From Bacilli bacterium (lineage in GTDB: Bacteria > Bacillota > Bacilli > Paenibacillales > NBRC-103111), in contig JAQBPR010000104.1 of assembly GCA_028287395.1 (NCBI GenBank), forward strand, positions 1 through 64,000: a stretch of 64,000 nucleotides of DNA, written 5' to 3'. Shown piece by piece: positions 60,431 to 64,000 of the stretch (within the stretch, counting starts at the first letter, position 1; every line of letters begins with the position of its first letter). A program made the position numbers and the translations under genes. The notes below the pieces were generated by a model that was not told the origin of the DNA, did not search any database, and saw nothing but the letters and a program-made list of their open reading frames with translations.

Positions 60431-60712
60431 ATGAGTAGTAAAGATGTTTCCAAAGAAGTGCTGAATGTCGTAAAAAAGAAAACCGGTAAAAATGTATCGG
60501 AAAAAGATATACAAAAGCTTGCAAGCGGAGTAAAGCCGTCGACAGTACAAAGTGATTCAGCCTTGCGTCAGTTGATTAAACAAGTATCCGGTTTAGTAAA
60601 TGTCAATGTTTCTGAGGCCACAGTTAATGAGATCATTAAAGCAGTAAGAACCAGTAAGCTGAATCCCAGTAACATTGAACAATTGATGAAATTAATAACT
60701 GGAAAGAAGTAA
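60431..60712 (+). CDS. Stage VI sporulation protein F-like protein (paralog 2)
   Basis: KKKTGKNVSEKDIQKLASGVKPSTVQSDSALRQLIKQVSGLVNVNVSEATVNEIIKAV. Confidence 0.78.
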   Translation: MSSKDVSKEVLNVVKKKTGKNVSEKDIQKLASGVKPSTVQSDSALRQLIKQVSGLVNVNVSEATVNEIIKAVRTSKLNPSNIEQLMKLITGKK

Positions 60713-60719
60713 TTGAAGG

Positions 60720-60757
60720 CATAGGCTGCGCTTGAGAGCGCGCTTATGCTTTATTTT
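60720..60757 (+). terminator. Terminator after SpoVIF-like gene
   Basis: GCATAGGCTGCGCT-TGAG-AGCGCGCTTATGC + T-rich. Confidence 0.65.
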
Positions 60758-60810
60758 TATGATATAATTAAAATGATTTTAAAGACAAACAGGGTCGGTG
60801 AACACAGCAA

Positions 60811-60990
60811 ATGAGTGGTTTGGATAAAATGTGGGCTTCATTCGTTGCCATGGGATTAATGGTAGCTGCTTCTTTACTAATTACATATGCAAGGACTAGA
60901 ACGAAAGGGATTTTAAGGCTGGTGCTTTCGTTTGTTGCATTTCTTATATTCATTCCTATTTTGTTATATATGCTGGTGTCCATGCTATGA
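60811..60990 (+). CDS. DUF2768-type small membrane protein (59 aa, absent from the ORF track)
   Basis: MSGLDKMWASFVAMGLMVAASLLITYARTRTKGILRLVLSFVAFLIFIPILLYMLVSML; stop overlaps next start (ATGA). Confidence 0.8.
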   Translation: MSGLDKMWASFVAMGLMVAASLLITYARTRTKGILRLVLSFVAFLIFIPILLYMLVSML

Positions 60991-61280
60991 TTGAATTGAT
61001 CGGACGTTCAAATCGTAAAATAGTTGCGGCAGAAGGACAGTTTACAATATTGGATTTGGCTATAAAGCATGATGTTCAATGGGCGTTTTCTTGCACTCAA
61101 GGCACATGTGCCCGTTGCAGATGTTTTGTTTCTGAAGGCATGTCTTTTTTAAGTGAGCCTAACGATGAAGAATTAGACCGGTTAGAGCCCGAAGAGATTG
61201 AGGCTGGTTATCGTTTAGCTTGTCAGACAAAGGTCAAAGCAGAAGGTCATGTTGTGGTGAAAAATGAGCCTTATTTCTAG
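60987..61280 (+). CDS. [2Fe-2S] ferredoxin-like protein 1
   Basis: FSCTQGTCARCRC...YRLACQ. Confidence 0.9.
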   Translation: MIELIGRSNRKIVAAEGQFTILDLAIKHDVQWAFSCTQGTCARCRCFVSEGMSFLSEPNDEELDRLEPEEIEAGYRLACQTKVKAEGHVVVKNEPYF

Positions 61281-61300
61281 TTTGAAAGGTGTATAAGGTC

Positions 61301-61885
61301 ATGCTTATTTCTTTAGAAATTTCACAAGCGCTTGAACAAATAAATAATACACTAAAGGAAAAAGACATGAAGTGGCTTGTTGGCGGCAGTTGTGGGTTAT
61401 TGCTGCAAGGAGTGAGCTTATTGCAACCTCCAAGAGACTTAGATATTTATGTCGATAAAACAGCTGCATCCATAATGTATAATACGCTTCGTGCTTATTC
61501 TATAGATCCATTACAACAAAGTGAAACCGCTATTTATATATCTTTGCTGAGTCATTTTCAGATTGCGCACGTTCCGGTTGAGCTGGTCGGCGGATTTGAG
61601 GTAAGAGCTAAACAATCGTTATATCGCGTTGAAGTAGAAGATGTATTGTATGAATACCGTATTCCTGTAAATCTTGGCATGATAAACTTTGAATTAATGC
61701 CATTAGCGCATGAGTTGATTTTTAATTTGTTGCGTGATCGCATGGATCGCTATACGGCTATTGCAATTAAAATGCGCTCAAATCCAGTATTATATATGCC
61801 GCCATTACAAGCGATATTGAAGCGTAATACTTTTGCACCTTCTATATTGACACAAATCAATGAATTGCTTGATATACACTTATAG
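61301..61885 (+). CDS. Nucleotidyltransferase-fold protein
   Basis: KWLVGGSCGLLLQGVSLLQPPRDLDIYVDK (GGS...DxD). Confidence 0.75.
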   Translation: MLISLEISQALEQINNTLKEKDMKWLVGGSCGLLLQGVSLLQPPRDLDIYVDKTAASIMYNTLRAYSIDPLQQSETAIYISLLSHFQIAHVPVELVGGFEVRAKQSLYRVEVEDVLYEYRIPVNLGMINFELMPLAHELIFNLLRDRMDRYTAIAIKMRSNPVLYMPPLQAILKRNTFAPSILTQINELLDIHL

Positions 61886-61924
61886 TGCTTAAATTGAAGC
61901 CATAGTGCGGGAAGTTGGAGCTGT

Positions 61925-62263
61925 ATGTCGCCGGAAGTTCACTTTTTTCCAGATAATCGTAAAATACAAGTAAGACCAGGAACTACGATTTTAGATGCAG
62001 GCAACAAGGCGAGGGTGTTGATTCGTACCCGTTGCGGTGGGAAAGCTGCTTGTCTGATGTGTAAAGTAATCGTTAAGGATCAGTCGGGTTTAAGTCCAAT
62101 GAATCGAAATGAACAATTAAAGCTGGGAGAGCTGCAAGAGCAAGGCTATCGATTGGCTTGCCAAGCTTACGTGATTCAGGATATTGATGTGACTATACCG
62201 GAAGACCCGTTAAAAGCCGCGATCCGCGCTCAATTAGCGAAACAAAGAGAGGAAGAACTATGA
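61925..62263 (+). CDS. [2Fe-2S] ferredoxin-like protein 2
   Basis: TRCGGKAACLMCKV...YRLACQ. Confidence 0.88.
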   Translation: MSPEVHFFPDNRKIQVRPGTTILDAGNKARVLIRTRCGGKAACLMCKVIVKDQSGLSPMNRNEQLKLGELQEQGYRLACQAYVIQDIDVTIPEDPLKAAIRAQLAKQREEEL

Positions 62264-62982
62264 AGAAGCGAGTAAGCCTTTTTTTGCTGGTGCTAATCAC
62301 TATGGGGGTTCTTTCAGGTTGTGTTTATTCAAATGAAATCAAACAGCAAAACTCCCCTGCTACAGGTGAATATATAAGTATTGTGCAAAATGCCGTAGAT
62401 CAATACCAAAAGCGTAACGGAGTTCCGCCAATACAGAATAAAGAACAAAACACACCTATCTATGAGAAATATTTAGTGGATTTTAGTAAATTGCGTAATT
62501 ATAATATGATCAGTACGATTCCTGGCAACGCATTTGAAAATGGCGGAACAGCAATCTATGTCCTTATAAATGTAGAAACGAAGCCAGAAGTAAAGCTGAT
62601 GGATCTGCTATCCTATCAGAAAATGGTAGAACTGCAAAAGGCAGTGGATCAATATAAGTTGAAACATCGGGGACAAATTCCACAAGGAGATCTGGTTGCA
62701 AATCACTTTTATCTTTTAGATGGAAGTAAGCTGAATGGGGAAAAAACACAGATCCAAAGTCCATATTCAAGACTGCTTTTAAATGTGATCATTCATGAGT
62801 CTGGACACATAGCCTTGGATTACACACCTGAATTGCTGATCGCTATGAGCAAAAAAGGATTGCAGCAGGCAGATGTGCAGATCGACTTGCGTACGTTTCT
62901 AGTAAATGAAGCTTACTTTGTGCCGGCATGGTCTTATCCATACCGTTGGGTTAATGATAAGCCGACTATTTCAGAGCAATAA
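62260..62982 (+). CDS. YphF-like lipoprotein
   Basis: Lipobox LITMGVLSGCVYS; start overlaps the upstream stop; located immediately upstream of spoIVA. Confidence 0.75.
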   Translation: MKKRVSLFLLVLITMGVLSGCVYSNEIKQQNSPATGEYISIVQNAVDQYQKRNGVPPIQNKEQNTPIYEKYLVDFSKLRNYNMISTIPGNAFENGGTAIYVLINVETKPEVKLMDLLSYQKMVELQKAVDQYKLKHRGQIPQGDLVANHFYLLDGSKLNGEKTQIQSPYSRLLLNVIIHESGHIALDYTPELLIAMSKKGLQQADVQIDLRTFLVNEAYFVPAWSYPYRWVNDKPTISEQ

Positions 62983-62997
62983 TATAGGTTAATTTAA

Positions 62998-63042
62998 ACT
63001 GCTATTGTCCCTATATAACTGGACAACAGCGGTTTTTTGTTT
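62998..63042 (+). terminator. Terminator before spoIVA
   Basis: AACTGCTATTGTCC...GGACAACAGCGGTTTTTT. Confidence 0.75.
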
Positions 63043-63053
63043 TTATAAACCTG

Positions 63054-63082
63054 TCATATTCACTAGAAAGGCGACATATACT
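63054..63082 (+). promoter_or_regulatory. Predicted sigma-E promoter of spoIVA
   Basis: TCATATT -14 nt- CATATACT, matching the sigma-E consensus kmATATT N14 CATACAnT. Confidence 0.7.
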
Positions 63083-63127
63083 AATTACTAGTCCAAATGA
63101 ATGTACGAACATGTAGGAGGGATCATT

Positions 63128-64000
63128 TTGGAGAAGGTCGATATTTTCAAAGACATTGCTGAACGAACCGGAGGGGATATATACCTGGGTGTTGTTGGTG
63201 CTGTCCGTACAGGCAAATCTACTTTTATTAAACGTTTTATGGAAACGGTTGTACTGCCGAATATTCGTAACGAAGCGGACCGTGTAAGAGCTATTGATGA
63301 ATTGCCGCAAAGTGCAGCGGGACGCACGATTATGACTACAGAACCCAAATTCGTGCCGAATAATGCTGTGCAAATTACGGTTGCGGAAGGCCTTAATGTC
63401 AATGTTAGACTTGTTGACTGTGTTGGTTATGCAGTACAAGGGGCAAAAGGCTATGAAGATGAGAATGGACCGCGCATGATTACTACACCATGGTTCGATG
63501 AACCGATACCGTTTCAAGAAGCGGCTGAAATCGGCACGCGTAAAGTTATTCAAGAGCATTCTACTTTAGGCGTAGTCATAACAACAGATGGAAGTATCTC
63601 AGAAATTCCGCGTTCATCGTATGTTGAAGCTGAGGAGAGAGTGATTGCAGAATTAAAAGAAGTCGGCAAGCCTTTTATTTTGATCATTAATTCGATGAAA
63701 CCAACTAGTGAGCCTGCTATTGAATTGCGAAACGAATTAGCAAGTAAATATGATATTCCAGTTATGGCACTCAGTGCTGCGACCATGGGTGAAGAAGAGG
63801 TTACAGCGGCCTTGAGAGAGGTGCTTTACGAATTCCCGGTCCATGAAGTGAATGTAAATCTTCCGAGCTGGGTGATGGTTTTAGCGGAAAATCATTGGCT
63901 TCGCAGTCGCTTTGAGAATTCTGTGCGTGAAACGGTTCAAGATATCCGCAGATTGCGTGATGTGGACCGAGTCGTTGGCCAATTTGCCGATTATGATTTC
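63128..64000 (+). CDS. spoIVA: Stage IV sporulation protein A (TTG start, truncated by window end; absent from the + strand ORF track)
   Basis: LEKVDIFKDIAERTGGDIYLGVVGAVRTGKSTFIKRFMETVVLPNI...; AGGAGGG RBS. Confidence 0.96.
   Translation, partial: MEKVDIFKDIAERTGGDIYLGVVGAVRTGKSTFIKRFMETVVLPNIRNEADRVRAIDELPQSAAGRTIMTTEPKFVPNNAVQITVAEGLNVNVRLVDCVGYAVQGAKGYEDENGPRMITTPWFDEPIPFQEAAEIGTRKVIQEHSTLGVVITTDGSISEIPRSSYVEAEERVIAELKEVGKPFILIINSMKPTSEPAIELRNELASKYDIPVMALSAATMGEEEVTAALREVLYEFPVHEVNVNLPSWVMVLAENHWLRSRFENSVRETVQDIRRLRDVDRVVGQFADYDF

Noticed and set aside
1-64000. CRISPR array, prophage, tRNA or rRNA genes
   Set aside because: No regularly spaced repeats, phage structural genes, cloverleaf-like or rRNA sequences seen on reading both strands

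Overview
This is a chromosomal core region of a low-GC, endospore-forming Bacilli. Gene content and order look Paenibacillaceae-like (an inference from synteny; I ran no search). Left block: Ca-type P-ATPase, dapF, yitJ-like, yicC, remA, gmk, rpoZ, coaBC, priA, def, fmt, rsmB, rlmN, prpC, prkC, rsgA, rpe, spoVM, rpmB, yloV-like, degV, recG. Right block: gerW, HD-GYP, dacB, spmAB, rluB, resABCDE, serA, a 2-oxoacid:ferredoxin oxidoreductase, mecA, gluDH, prsW, ypeB, a PilZ gene, cmk, plsC, rpsA, YIEGIA, der, plsY, gpsA, spoIVA. I found no tRNA, rRNA, CRISPR, prophage or transposase gene. Four small CDSs or CDS portions missing from the ORF track were read directly: spoVM (26 aa), a YIEGIA-capping-type protein (59 aa), a DUF2768-type protein (59 aa) and the TTG-started spoIVA running off the end. 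Main unexplained signals: (1) a small MITE-like repeat family with one complete 82-bp copy (15-bp TIRs, AATAA duplication at the yicC stop codon) and two half copies; (2) a recurrent leader motif, TRCTTACGATGY plus a tetraloop hairpin, just upstream of yicC, remA and gpsA; (3) a ferredoxin / nucleotidyltransferase / ferredoxin / lipoprotein cluster next to spoIVA; (4) a YIEGIA plus capping-protein pair; (5) ypeB without sleB and yloV without yloU; (6) a possible attenuator in front of cmk.
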